Assembly: GCA_041906305.1 (NCBI GenBank)
Contig: JAYRJL010000004.1
Span: 310,001 to 374,000, forward strand
Length of the DNA: 64,000 nt
Direction: 5' to 3'
Origin: SHVZ01 sp041906305
Lineage (GTDB): Bacteria > Pseudomonadota > Alphaproteobacteria > SHVZ01
Shown: positions 44,019 through 52,618 of the stretch, one piece after another
Position numbering within the stretch: the first letter of the stretch is position 1
How the letters are laid out: each line of letters opens with the position of its first letter
Notes under the pieces: generated by a model
Told to the model about the DNA's origin: nothing
The model's database searches: none
Seen by the model: the letters and a program-made list of their open reading frames with translations, nothing else
Made by a program: the position numbers and the translations under genes

Positions 44019-45332
44019 TCAGCCGTCGACGCCGGTCGCCTTGGTGGCGTCGCGGGAGGCGACGGCCGTCGGCGTGCCGTCGAGACCGAGACGGTCGTCG
44101 AGCCGGTCGATCGCGCGACCGCTGATCGGCCGGTCGATCGCCGCCCGCAGGTCGGTCCGGGCCGCGGCGATGGCGCTCGCCTGGGCCGCCGGATCGTCGA
44201 GCGCGAGAGCCGCGATCACGGCGCGATCGTAGGCGGCAATCGCCTGCAGCGTCTCGACGCGGTCATCGACCCGCGCGGTCATCGCCGTCGCACGCGCGTC
44301 GGCCTTGGCGACGATGGCCGCTGCGACCGAGTTCGCGCGCTCGACGATGGCGACGGCCCGCGCTTCGAGCGCGGCCGGGTTCTTCGCCGTGGCCTCTTGT
44401 GCGCGGAGCTCGGCTGCCTTCGCCTCGGCTCGCGAAATGATGCCGGCGGCGACGCGATCGGCATTGGCCCTGATCTCGGCGGCGCGGCGGTCGCCGCGAG
44501 CGTCGATAGCGGCGGCACGCGCCTCGATGCGGGCCGGATCGACCGGGAGGTTTCCGAAGCCCAGGCCGCTTCCCAGGCCGTCACGGAACCCGTGATGGTC
44601 GCGGAAGTCCCGATCGCGGCGGTCGTCGAAGGAGACGCGCGAGATGTCGCGACGCTCGGCGCCCAGGCTGGGAGGTGCCCCGCGGATGCCGAGCATGGAA
44701 TCCACGCGCGCAATGCTGTCGCGCGTCAGCGGCTTGTTCGCCGACTGGGCCAGCTGTTCGCGTGCCGCGACGATCGCGGCGTTGCGGGCGGCGCGATCCT
44801 GGATCGCGAGCGCCGCCTGCATCTGGCTCTCATAGGTGGCGACGCGCCCGACCATCGAGTTCGGCGACGCGTGCGCCGCGTTCAGGTTGCCGAGGGTGTT
44901 GCCGGACCTGGGCGAGTCGCGACGATCGGCGACGCTGCGCGAGGAGACGCGTCCGTCGTGACGCCCATCGTTGCGACCGAAGTCGCGCCCCAGGCTCGCA
45001 ACGGTGGGGCCGGCGCTCGTACCGACGTCGCGACCGCGCGAGGCGATGTCGTTGCCGTGTCCGCGGCCGCCGCCCCCGCCGTCATTGCGATCGGCCGCAG
45101 CGCTCTTGTCGCCACCGCGGTCGCCCTTATCTCCGCCGCCCCGGTCACCACCGCCTTTGTCGCCGCCACCGCCATGGCCGTCCCCACCATCACCGCCACC
45201 GCCCTTCGCGAAGGCGACGCTGTCGACCAGTCCGTGCATCGTCAGGCCGACCGGCATGAACGCGAGGACGGTCGCCAGCGCCGTGGCGCCCAGCAATCGG
45301 ACCGTCGTCGGCGGAATCTGTTTCATTGTCAT
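44019..45332 (-). CDS. Secreted low-complexity protein, paralog of 45480 gene
   Basis: A 437-residue exported protein of unknown function. The signal peptide ends around DSVAFAKGG. Then come a Gly/Asp/Lys-rich repetitive segment (residues 45-105, GGGDKGG-type), a conserved helical block near residues 145-215 (LGNLNAAHASPNSMVGR to LLGIRG), a second helical Ala/Arg-rich region with repeated ARAAAI-type units, and a C-terminal echo of the helical block (AAIDRPISGRAIDRLDDRLGL). The conserved block is shared with the next gene upstream, showing duplication. MTMKQ gives two possible starts. No catalytic motif is seen. Confidence 0.72.
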   Translation of the reverse strand: MTMKQIPPTTVRLLGATALATVLAFMPVGLTMHGLVDSVAFAKGGGGDGGDGHGGGGDKGGGDRGGGDKGDRGGDKSAAADRNDGGGGGRGHGNDIASRGRDVGTSAGPTVASLGRDFGRNDGRHDGRVSSRSVADRRDSPRSGNTLGNLNAAHASPNSMVGRVATYESQMQAALAIQDRAARNAAIVAAREQLAQSANKPLTRDSIARVDSMLGIRGAPPSLGAERRDISRVSFDDRRDRDFRDHHGFRDGLGSGLGFGNLPVDPARIEARAAAIDARGDRRAAEIRANADRVAAGIISRAEAKAAELRAQEATAKNPAALEARAVAIVERANSVAAAIVAKADARATAMTARVDDRVETLQAIAAYDRAVIAALALDDPAAQASAIAAARTDLRAAIDRPISGRAIDRLDDRLGLDGTPTAVASRDATKATGVDG

Positions 45333-45479
45333 CGCAGTCTCCTGTTGGCCCCCCAGGTTTCAACGTCGGCAGCGGGGACTTCGACACGCAGGGACTTGGG
45401 GACTGAAACACGGTGCACGGGCGGTCGCTCGCGCGAGGAGAGTGACCGTCCGTGACCGATCGACGACTGGGTTACGTCG

Positions 45480-46142
45480 TTACCTCACCGTGCCGAGCTG
45501 GGGCGAGGCGCCCTGGATCCCGAGCAGTCCGTCGACCCGAGCGACCGCGGTCGGCGTCAGCGACTTGTTCGCGGACTGGGCGAGCTGCTCGCGCGCCTGG
45601 GTGATCGCAGCGTTGCGCGCGGCCGGATCCTGGATCGCGAGCGCGGCCTGCATCTGGTTCTCGTAGGTGGCGATGCGGCCGACCATCGAGTTCGGCGCGG
45701 CATTGGCGCGCGCGGTCGCCGACGCGTGCGCGGCATTCAGGTTGCCGAGCTCGTTCGCCGCCTTGCTGCGCGCTTCGGCGCGGGCGCGATCGCTGCCGCG
45801 CACGCTCGCGGTCTGCGCCGGGGTGTTGCGGTTGGTCGAGGCCCGGCTGCGGGTGGTGTCGCTCTTGTCCTTCAGGACGGGTGAGGTGACGGCCTGGCCG
45901 GGCGCGTTCGCGCTGTTGCCGCGGTCGCCGCTGTGACCCGGCGCATTGGCGCTGTTGCCCGGGCTGCCGCCGTCGCGGCCGTTGGTATTGCCGCCACCGT
46001 TCCCGCCGCCATTGCCACCGCCGCCACCTTCACCGCCGCCCTTGGCGAAGGCGTGGGACGTGAAGTCGGGCGAGGTCACCGCCACAGGGGCCGCAGCCAG
46101 CAGGACCGCGAGAGAGGTCACAAGGGCGAGTTTGGTGCGCAT
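45480..46142 (-). CDS. Secreted protein, paralog of 44019 gene
   Basis: A 220-residue exported protein. ATG 46142 begins a signal peptide ending near FTSHAFAKGG. A Gly/Asn-rich stretch with repeated NSANAPG units follows, then the helical block shared with the adjacent gene: LGNLNAAHAS, NSMVGRIATYENQMQAALAIQ, ARNAAITQAREQLAQSANK and VDGLLGIQGASP. The shared block is more than 70 percent identical by eye. It resembles uncharacterised alphaproteobacterial periplasmic proteins. Role unknown. Confidence 0.75.
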   Translation of the reverse strand: MRTKLALVTSLAVLLAAAPVAVTSPDFTSHAFAKGGGEGGGGGNGGGNGGGNTNGRDGGSPGNSANAPGHSGDRGNSANAPGQAVTSPVLKDKSDTTRSRASTNRNTPAQTASVRGSDRARAEARSKAANELGNLNAAHASATARANAAPNSMVGRIATYENQMQAALAIQDPAARNAAITQAREQLAQSANKSLTPTAVARVDGLLGIQGASPQLGTVR

Positions 46143-46262
46143 CGGAATCTCCGTCGGTCGTTTCCGGTGGGGAAATTGTTCCTCAACAACCGAAACGACC
46201 AGTGATCCAGCGCACAGATCCCCGGCATGCAACAGCCGGTCACGGAAATGCCCCCGCGACTT

Positions 46263-47708
46263 TTACGCATTCCAGATCGGGGCTACGAGTCGCCGCTTTC
46301 CATCCTTGGTCTTGAGCAGATTGGGCTCATCGAGCGCCTGCCGATCCCAGAGCTTGCACGTAACCTGGGCGTGCTTCTGGTCCAGCGCCTCGCAATAGTT
46401 GGTGTACTCGCAGACGCGCACCTCGGTCCCGCGGCCGAGCCGCACCTTGAGGAACCAGTCCGGATCGGCGAGCGCCTGACGGGCGAAGCCGACGATGTCG
46501 GCCTTGTCTTCGGCGATGACGGCTTCAGCCTGCGCAAAGCCGTGGATGCCGCCGGCGACGATGATCGGCGTCGCGAAGCCGGCGTTCCGCACCTCGGCGC
46601 GGATCCGCGCCGCCGGCTCGAGATTGCGGCCGAAAGGCCCCCGCGCGTCCGAGATGAACTGCGGCATGCACTCGTAGCCGGAGGGACCGGTGTAGGGATA
46701 GGCGGCCTCGCCGATCGCCGGCTGCTTCGCATCCTCGAACTTCCCGCCGCGCGAGAGCGACAGGAAGTCCATGCCGGCCGCCGCGAAGCGTCGCGCGAAG
46801 TAGGCGGCGTCCTCGACCGTGTTGCCCCCATCAATGCAGTCCTCGGCGAGAAAGCGGCAGCCGACCGCGAAGTCGCGCCCGACGACGCCGCGCACGCGGC
46901 CGAAGACCTGCAGCGGGAGCCAGGCACGCTCGGCACGCGAGCCGCCATAGCCGTCGGGGCGATCGTTCAGCGCGGAAAGGAACGACGCCATCGTGTAGGC
47001 ATGCGCGTAGTGAAGCTCGACGCCGTCGAAGCCGGCGAGCTCGGCGCGGCGCGCGGCATCGGCGAACAGGCCGGGAAGCACCTTCGGCAGGTCGCGCACA
47101 TGCGGCAGGTGCAGGTCGGTGACGCGCTCGCGATACCCGACCTCGAGCGACTCCATCTCGCGCGGATCGAGCACGCGGGCGAGCGCGTCGGCGTCGAGCG
47201 TCAGCAGGGTCTCGCGCGCCGCGTCGTCGGTCGAGACGCCGAGCGCCTCGCGATGCCGGTCGGTGATCTTGAGATAGCGGCGGAAGAAGGTCGCGGGATC
47301 CGGCCGTCGGCGGATGGCGAGGAAGTCGATGAGCTGGATCAGGAGGCGCGTCTCGCCGCCGCTCGCGGCGCGCACGCGCTTCGCCAGCTCGGCAAGGCCC
47401 GGAATGAAGCGGTCGTGCCCGATGCGGAGCAGGGGACCGGACGGCACGTCGCGGATGCCGGTCGCTTCGACGACGATCGCCGCCGGCCGGCCGCGGGCAA
47501 AGCGCTCGTACCAGGCGAGCACCTCCGGCGTGACCTCGCCCTCCTCGGTCGCCCGCCACGGCACCATCGCCGGAACCCAGGTGCGGGCGGGGAGCTTGAG
47601 CGGGCCGGCCGAGATCGGGCTGAACAGGCGCGAGGCCGATGCCTCCTCGGCGGTCGGCCAGCGTCCGCCGTCGGGCTTCCAGCGGATGCGTTCGGGTGGG
47701 CGCCACAT
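46263..47708 (-). CDS. NADH:flavin oxidoreductase / old yellow enzyme family
   Basis: A 481-residue FMN-binding TIM-barrel reductase. ATG 47708 overlaps the stop of the upstream regulator by one base and begins the domain; the frame continues far upstream without similarity. Marks are AGFDGVELHYAHAYTMASFLSAL, the substrate-histidine region, DRPDGYGGSRAERAWLPLQVF and IIVAGGIHGFAQAEAVIAEDKADIVGFARQALADP. A cysteine cluster CEYTNYCEALDQKHAQVTC lies near the end. It reduces activated alkenes or related compounds; the natural substrate is unknown. Coupled to a CGNR regulator. Confidence 0.88.
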   Translation of the reverse strand: MWRPPERIRWKPDGGRWPTAEEASASRLFSPISAGPLKLPARTWVPAMVPWRATEEGEVTPEVLAWYERFARGRPAAIVVEATGIRDVPSGPLLRIGHDRFIPGLAELAKRVRAASGGETRLLIQLIDFLAIRRRPDPATFFRRYLKITDRHREALGVSTDDAARETLLTLDADALARVLDPREMESLEVGYRERVTDLHLPHVRDLPKVLPGLFADAARRAELAGFDGVELHYAHAYTMASFLSALNDRPDGYGGSRAERAWLPLQVFGRVRGVVGRDFAVGCRFLAEDCIDGGNTVEDAAYFARRFAAAGMDFLSLSRGGKFEDAKQPAIGEAAYPYTGPSGYECMPQFISDARGPFGRNLEPAARIRAEVRNAGFATPIIVAGGIHGFAQAEAVIAEDKADIVGFARQALADPDWFLKVRLGRGTEVRVCEYTNYCEALDQKHAQVTCKLWDRQALDEPNLLKTKDGKRRLVAPIWNA

Positions 47709-48334
47709 CAGCCGGATATCCTGCGGCGATAGTGACGCCTGGCCTTGGCCCGGTTGCCGCAGCCTTCCATCGAGCACCAGACCCGGTTCGCCTTCCGGCT
47801 CGCGTCCAGGAAGATCCAGCCGCAGCCGTCCGCGGCGCAGAGCTTGATGCGGCCCTCGTTGGTCAGCAGGTCGCCGGCCGACCACAGGATCGGCGCCAGC
47901 ACGCTCTCCAGGCTCTCGTCGGGCCACTGCCAGCCGAGGCGGCGACCGCGGAGGTCGAGGCCTGAACGCGGCGCGGCGCGCTGGAGCCAGCGATTGACCA
48001 GCGCCAGGTCCTTCGCCGCCGGCGCCTTCTCGCGCGAACGGGCGGCGAAGATGCGGAAGAGAGCTTCCCTCAGGCGTCGCGCCTCGGACACGACGCCTGC
48101 AGCGGTCTCGGGGTCTTCCTTGGATAGCGCCAGGAGACGTCGGGCCCGGGACGCATCCAGCGCGCCGGTGCTCCTCGCCCAGGCGACGAGGTCGCGATAC
48201 GAGAGCAGCCACTCTGCCGCCGCGGTCTTGTCCAGCCGCCAGTCGAGCGTGTTGACGAAGTCGAGCACGACGGCGCCGCCGACGCGCTTCAGCGTGCCGC
48301 GGGCGAGCTCGACCGTCGGATGGGTCTCGGCCAT
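47708..48334 (-). CDS. ABATE/CGNR zinc-finger transcriptional regulator
   Basis: A 208-residue protein with the N-terminal ABATE domain (LDFVNTLDWRLDKTAAAEWLLSYRDLVAWA) and the C-terminal CGNR zinc finger: CAADGCGWIFLDASRKANRVWCSMEGCGNRAKARRHYRR, given here by its cysteine spacing at residues near 165, 170, 186 and 191. Such proteins are putative stress or metabolite-responsive regulators. TGATG overlap with the oxidoreductase start shows translational coupling, so the regulator probably controls its own operon. Confidence 0.9.
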   Translation of the reverse strand: MAETHPTVELARGTLKRVGGAVVLDFVNTLDWRLDKTAAAEWLLSYRDLVAWARSTGALDASRARRLLALSKEDPETAAGVVSEARRLREALFRIFAARSREKAPAAKDLALVNRWLQRAAPRSGLDLRGRRLGWQWPDESLESVLAPILWSAGDLLTNEGRIKLCAADGCGWIFLDASRKANRVWCSMEGCGNRAKARRHYRRRISG

Positions 48335-48350
48335 GTCTCAGTCTAACCGG

Positions 48351-48992
48351 CTAGGCGGTGCCCATCAGCCCCGGAAACAGATGGCGGAGCCCGGTCGCGA
48401 TGATCTCGACCGCGATCGCGGCGAGCAGCAGGCCGAACAGCCGGTTGACGATGTTGAGGCCGGTGCGGCCGAGGCGGGCGCCGATCGGCCCGGCGAGGCG
48501 CAGGCTCGCCCAGAGGAGTCCGCAGACCACGACGATGCTCGCGGTGATGAGCGCCTGGTGAGCCAGTCCTTCGCCGCGTTGCATCTGGATGATGACCGCC
48601 GAGATCGAGCCGGGACCTGCGAGCAGCGGCACCCCCAGCGGGACCACGCCGATCGCCTCGCGGTGCTCGGCCTCGTCCTTCTCGCCGGGGGTCTGCTGGA
48701 CGCGGCTGACCTCGGCCGACAGCATGGAGAGAGCCATCAGCAGAAGCACGATGCCGCCGCCGACGCGGAAGCTGTCGAGATTGGTGCCGACGAGACGGAG
48801 CACGACGTCGCCGGAGAAGGCGCTGAAGACCAGCACGCACAGCACGGTGAGGGCGGCGGTATCGGCGGTGTGCGCGCGATACGAGGCGCTGCGGCCTTCG
48901 GTCAATCCCAGATAGATCGGGATCGCCGCGAACGGCGTCAGGATCGCGAACAGCGTAATCAGGAAGCGCGTGTATTCAGGCCAGGGCGCCAT
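48351..48992 (-). CDS. MarC-family integral membrane protein
   Basis: A 213-residue membrane protein with six hydrophobic segments, of the MarC/UPF0056 family, sometimes annotated as an amino-acid transporter although the role is unproven. ATG 48992 follows a GGGGAGA ribosome site. Family marks are FAILTPFAAIPIYLGLT at the start and GVVPLGVPLLAGPGSISAVI near residue 110. The CGNR gene follows 17 bases later on the same strand and may be co-transcribed. Confidence 0.9.
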   Translation of the reverse strand: MAPWPEYTRFLITLFAILTPFAAIPIYLGLTEGRSASYRAHTADTAALTVLCVLVFSAFSGDVVLRLVGTNLDSFRVGGGIVLLLMALSMLSAEVSRVQQTPGEKDEAEHREAIGVVPLGVPLLAGPGSISAVIIQMQRGEGLAHQALITASIVVVCGLLWASLRLAGPIGARLGRTGLNIVNRLFGLLLAAIAVEIIATGLRHLFPGLMGTA

Positions 48993-49049
48993 GGTCTCCC
49001 CCGAGACGAGGCACACAGCATACGCAATCCGGGCGGGGTATGACGAGGT

Positions 49050-49082
49050 GCGGCGAGCGGAGGGGGAGGCTCCGCTCGCCGC
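49050..49082 (-). terminator. Hairpin terminator after BON lipoprotein gene
   Basis: A perfect 13-bp inverted repeat, GCGGCGAGCGGAG and CTCCGCTCGCCGC, with a 7-base loop, lies 7 bases downstream of the BON gene stop on the minus strand. No T-run follows. It separates the BON gene from marC. Confidence 0.65.
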
Positions 49083-49088
49083 GGAAGG

Positions 49089-49397
49089 CTAACGGACGAC
49101 GAGGTCGTTCTTGACGCCGCGGACACCTTCGACGTTGCGGGCGATCTGCCCGGCTCGCTGGGCGACCATCTGCGAGGGGACGAAGCCCGAGAGCTGCACG
49201 ACGCCCTGCATGGTCTCGACGCCGACCTCGATGGCCTTGACCTGTGGATCCTCGACCATCTGCGCCTTCACCCTGGTGGTGATGGTGGCGTCGTCGATGT
49301 ACTGGCCGGCGGTCTGGCGGCCTTCCATCACGGTACAGCCCGACGCGAACAGCGCGAGGGCGAACGGGACGGCGAGGAACTTGCGGCGATCGAACAT
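49089..49397 (-). CDS. BON-domain lipoprotein
   Basis: A 102-residue exported protein. ATG 49397 with a GGAGAAG ribosome site begins a lipoprotein signal with lipobox LFASGC near residue 20. The rest is one BON domain: YIDDATITTRVKAQMVEDPQV, GVVQLSGFVPSQ and ARNVEGVRGVKNDLVV. BON domains bind phospholipid or peptidoglycan-associated surfaces and, as in OsmY and DolP, help keep the envelope intact under stress. Confidence 0.9.
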   Translation of the reverse strand: MFDRRKFLAVPFALALFASGCTVMEGRQTAGQYIDDATITTRVKAQMVEDPQVKAIEVGVETMQGVVQLSGFVPSQMVAQRAGQIARNVEGVRGVKNDLVVR

Positions 49398-49484
49398 GGG
49401 AACTTCTCCTGGGGAACTAGGGGACGGAAAGGAGGCGGGGACGTGCCCCATGAACGGCAATGCGGGCGTCGGGTTCCTCGCCGA

Positions 49485-50309
49485 TCAACGTTTGCGTGTC
49501 TTGTCGGTTGGGTAGGACAGCGGCACCGCCGCCTCCGGCGTCAGCAGCCGGAAGGTCAGGCTCTCCTCGATGAAGAGCCTGACCGACTTGTCGTCGTGGC
49601 TGAGGTAGCCGATCGAGAGGTCCTGCCCGACGGTCAGCTCGAAGTCGCCGCCGCGGAGCGACAGCACGACGGCACCGGAAAGCGCGGCGGCGCGGAAGAT
49701 CGGTCCGTCGATCAGCCGCTTCACGTGCTGGATCACCGGATAGCCGCCCTTGGTCTCCTTGGTGAGACTGGTGAAGCAGCGGTCGCTGAGCACGATCGCG
49801 TAAGGCCCGTCGACGCCGTCGTCGCGCAGCCGGCCGATCGCCTCGGCGACCGCGGCCGGATAGGCCTCGTAGTCGTCGGATATGGACAAGGGCTCGGCGT
49901 TGCCGCCCTGGGTGATGCCGGTGATGCCGGCTTCCGGATAGCCGTTGAAGATCGCGTGGTCCTCGGCGAGCGCGATCTGGCGCGCGGCCTCGATCGCCGG
50001 GTCGAAGTCCGGGTCCTTGGCGCCGCGATCGATCGCATCGAGTTCGCTCCGCGCCATCTCGAAAGGCGCACGAAGCTCGACCAGCGGCTGCACCCGGCGA
50101 AGGCGGGCGAGGACCAGGCGGTCCGGCGGGGCCGGGATGTCGTCGAGGCGGCCGAGGCTGATCGAGGAGACGTCGTCGCCGAGGGGGCCGGTGAAGTCGA
50201 CGATGCGCCGTCCGGCGAGCATGGTCTTGAGCGCACGGCGGACCTCGTCGTCGAGCGCCGCCCAGGCGGCGTCCGACATCGGCGCCAAGTGGCGGTTGAG
50301 GCGGCTCAT
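49485..50309 (-). CDS. enc: Family 1 encapsulin shell protein
   Basis: A 274-residue HK97-fold protein of the encapsulin (linocin-M18 like) family that self-assembles into an icosahedral nanocompartment. ATG 50309 overlaps the cargo gene stop (ATGA). Marks are the N-terminal NRHLAPMSDAAWAALDDEVRR, GRRIVDFTGPLGDD, FELTVGQDLSIGYLSHD and RLFIEESLTFRLLTPEAAV, which form the shell-forming core and T-loop-like regions. The upstream partner is an encapsulated ferritin with a targeting peptide, so the compartment should store iron. Length is normal for family 1. Confidence 0.95.
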   Translation of the reverse strand: MSRLNRHLAPMSDAAWAALDDEVRRALKTMLAGRRIVDFTGPLGDDVSSISLGRLDDIPAPPDRLVLARLRRVQPLVELRAPFEMARSELDAIDRGAKDPDFDPAIEAARQIALAEDHAIFNGYPEAGITGITQGGNAEPLSISDDYEAYPAAVAEAIGRLRDDGVDGPYAIVLSDRCFTSLTKETKGGYPVIQHVKRLIDGPIFRAAALSGAVVLSLRGGDFELTVGQDLSIGYLSHDDKSVRLFIEESLTFRLLTPEAAVPLSYPTDKTRKR

Positions 50310-50689
50310 GACGCCGCTCCCTGATCTCGGAGCGAGCCGATACCGAGCGATCCGTTGCCTTTGCCGGCGGTCTCCTCCTTGCCTTCGGCCTTCTTCTCGA
50401 TGCCGAGGATCGAGCCTTCGGTGAAGAGATAGGTGCGGAGATGCTCGTCGAGCTTCTTGTCGCGGCGGCGGAGCCACTCGAGCGTCATCGCCGCGTGCTC
50501 CTTCTCCTCGTCGCGGTTGTGCGCGAGGATGTCGCGGAGCTCGGGATCGCTGCCGGCGGCGACGCGCTGGTTGTACCAGTCGGCCGCCTCCAGCTCCTCC
50601 ATGATCGAGACGATCGCCCGATGCTGGTCGATGACCTCCGGCCCGAGGACCTCCTCGTCCTCGTGCAACGATCCGCTACCCTGTGCCAA
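50306..50689 (-). CDS. Encapsulated ferritin-like protein (EncFtn)
   Basis: A 127-residue two-helix ferroxidase that forms its metal site only on assembly and is packed inside the encapsulin. It starts at TTG 50689 after a strong AGGAGG site and begins MAQGSGSLHE like the Rhodospirillum rubrum protein. Glu32, Glu62 and His65, the ferroxidase ligands described for that protein, occupy the same numbers here, with Trp38 and Tyr39 also kept. After a flexible Lys/Glu-rich linker comes the cargo-loading peptide GSLGIGSLR near the end. The stop overlaps the shell gene start, giving a cargo-shell operon. Confidence 0.96.
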   Translation of the reverse strand: MAQGSGSLHEDEEVLGPEVIDQHRAIVSIMEELEAADWYNQRVAAGSDPELRDILAHNRDEEKEHAAMTLEWLRRRDKKLDEHLRTYLFTEGSILGIEKKAEGKEETAGKGNGSLGIGSLRDQGAAS

Positions 50690-50842
50690 TGGAGCCTCCT
50701 GGTGACGCGGCCGACGCCGGGCGCCAAAGTCGGAGCCCGTTACCGCATCACCTCAACGGCGGGATCTTGAAACGGTTCCAATCCACAGCGTCGACGGGCG
50801 CGATGGCTGGGGCTACTTTCCGGACCCGAAAGGAACAATCGG

Positions 50843-51643
50843 ATGCCATCGGCCAGACCGTCGCTGCTGCTGATCGGGTGGGGGGCCATCGGGCGCCTCG
50901 TGATCGACCGCCTGGGCAAGGAGGCCGCGATGGCCGCGCTGGTCCGGCCGGGCCGGGCCGAGGCGGCGCGCGCGGCCCTTCCAGGCGAGGTCGCCGTCGT
51001 CGAGAACCTCGATGCGCTGACGGCCCTACCGCCGCTGGTCGTCGAGTGCGGCGGGCATGGCGCGGTCCGAGAACATGGCGCAACGGTGCTGTCGCGGGGC
51101 GCGGAGCTGGTGGTGGTCTCGACCGGGGCGCTGGCGGATCCGGCGCTGTTCGAGGCGCTCAAGGCGGCAGCCGAGCAGGGCGGCGGCCGGCTGTCGCTCG
51201 TCTCGGGCGCGGTCGGCGGGATCGACGCGCTGGCGGCGGCGCGCGAGGGCGGGCTCTCGAAGGTGGTCTATACGGGAAGGAAGCCGCCGGCCGGCTGGCG
51301 CGGCACGGCGGCGGAAAAGGTCGTGGACCTCGACACCATCTCCGGCCCGACCGAGGTCTATCGTGGCAATGCCGGCGAAGCGGCGCGACGGTTTCCGCAG
51401 AACGCCAACGTCGCGGCGACCATTGCCCTGGCCGGTCTCGGCCTCGAGGCGACCGAGGCGACCCTGATCGCCGATCCCGCCGCAACAGGGAACATCCATC
51501 GAATCGAAGCGGAAGGGACGTTCGGTCGCTTTTCGCTCGAATTTTCGGGAAAAACTCTCCCGAGCAACCCGAAAACCTCGATGATGGCCGCACTCAGCGT
51601 GGTTCGTGCGGTTCGGAACCGGATCGGCCGCATCTCCATCTAG
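50843..51643 (+). CDS. nadX: L-aspartate dehydrogenase
   Basis: A 266-residue NAD(P)-dependent enzyme that oxidises aspartate to iminoaspartate, an entry to NAD synthesis that replaces NadB. The Rossmann motif LLLIGWGAIGRLVIDRL is at residue 8. C-terminal family marks are VVECGGHGAVREHG, VSGAVGGIDALAAARE, FPQNANVAATIALAGLG and IEAEGTFGRFSLEFSG. AGGA precedes the ATG. It is divergent from the encapsulin operon across about 150 bases, which must contain both promoters. Confidence 0.92.
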   Translation: MPSARPSLLLIGWGAIGRLVIDRLGKEAAMAALVRPGRAEAARAALPGEVAVVENLDALTALPPLVVECGGHGAVREHGATVLSRGAELVVVSTGALADPALFEALKAAAEQGGGRLSLVSGAVGGIDALAAAREGGLSKVVYTGRKPPAGWRGTAAEKVVDLDTISGPTEVYRGNAGEAARRFPQNANVAATIALAGLGLEATEATLIADPAATGNIHRIEAEGTFGRFSLEFSGKTLPSNPKTSMMAALSVVRAVRNRIGRISI

Positions 51644-51713
51644 GGTTAATGCAAAGGAGACCTTGACCGTAAACGCTCGTAGAGGTTACGCGGCGTAACC
51701 GGGGAGGGACTTC

Positions 51714-52610
51714 ATGGATCTGCTGCGGCTGAGAGCCGGGCGGCTTGCGGTCGATCTGGCGCCGCATGCCGGCGGCTCGATCGCCCGCTTCGCCATCGAG
51801 GAGAAGGGGCGCCTTCCCGTCGATCTGCTGCGGCCAGCCGATCCGGAGTCGCTCGCCGGCGGCACCGGCAAGGACAGCGCCAGCTACCCGCTGGTCCCGT
51901 TCTCGAACCGCATCGCCGATGGCCGCCTGATCGTCGAGGGGCGCGACATCTACATGCGGCCGAACGCTCCCGGCTTTAAGCACCCGATACACGGCGACGG
52001 CTGGCGGCGCCCGTGGCTGGTCGAACGCTCCAACGACACCGACGCCGATCTCCTCTACGTCCATGACCGCCAGGGCTGGCCGTTCCCGTATCGCGCACGC
52101 CAGTCGTTCCGGCTGACCGAGGATGGGCTCACCGTCAGCATCTCGGTGCAGAGCACCGACCCCAGCCCGGTTCCGGCGGGCATCGGTCTCCATCCCTACT
52201 TCGTGCGCGACGAGGACACGACGCTTCAGCTCAACCTCAGGCGCGTCTGGCTCGCCGATGCCGAGGTGCTGCCGACCACGCGCGTGGACATTCCGCCGCG
52301 CTGGGACTTCTCGACGGCGCGCAGGGTCTCGAACGTCGTCCTCGACAACTGCTTCGACGGATGGGACGGGCAGGCGGTGATCACCTGGCCCAGTAGGAAG
52401 ATCCGGATGGACGTCGAGGCGAGCCCGGTCTTCGGGCACGTCGTGCTCTACACGCCCGAGGCGCGGCCCTATTTCTGCGTGGAGCCCGTGAGCCACGCCA
52501 ACAACGGGTTTGCGCTCCACGCGCTCGGCGTCGAGGATGTGGGCTATCGGCTGCTCGCCAACGGCGACAGGCTTTCCGGCGAAGTGGCCTTCCGCGTCTC
52601 CAGCCTCTAG
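51714..52610 (+). CDS. Aldose 1-epimerase family protein
   Basis: A 298-residue beta-sandwich mutarotase. The catalytic region is visible as HPIHGDGWRRPW near residue 92 (His acts as acid), GIGLHPYFVRDE near 158, and a late FCVEPVSHANNGF near 250 that holds the catalytic glutamate. It is cytoplasmic, with no signal peptide. The following SDR gene starts 9 bases after its stop and resembles aldose dehydrogenases, so the pair probably interconverts sugar anomers and then oxidises the sugar to a lactone. Confidence 0.9.
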   Translation: MDLLRLRAGRLAVDLAPHAGGSIARFAIEEKGRLPVDLLRPADPESLAGGTGKDSASYPLVPFSNRIADGRLIVEGRDIYMRPNAPGFKHPIHGDGWRRPWLVERSNDTDADLLYVHDRQGWPFPYRARQSFRLTEDGLTVSISVQSTDPSPVPAGIGLHPYFVRDEDTTLQLNLRRVWLADAEVLPTTRVDIPPRWDFSTARRVSNVVLDNCFDGWDGQAVITWPSRKIRMDVEASPVFGHVVLYTPEARPYFCVEPVSHANNGFALHALGVEDVGYRLLANGDRLSGEVAFRVSSL

Positions 52611-52618
52611 AGGGCCTC

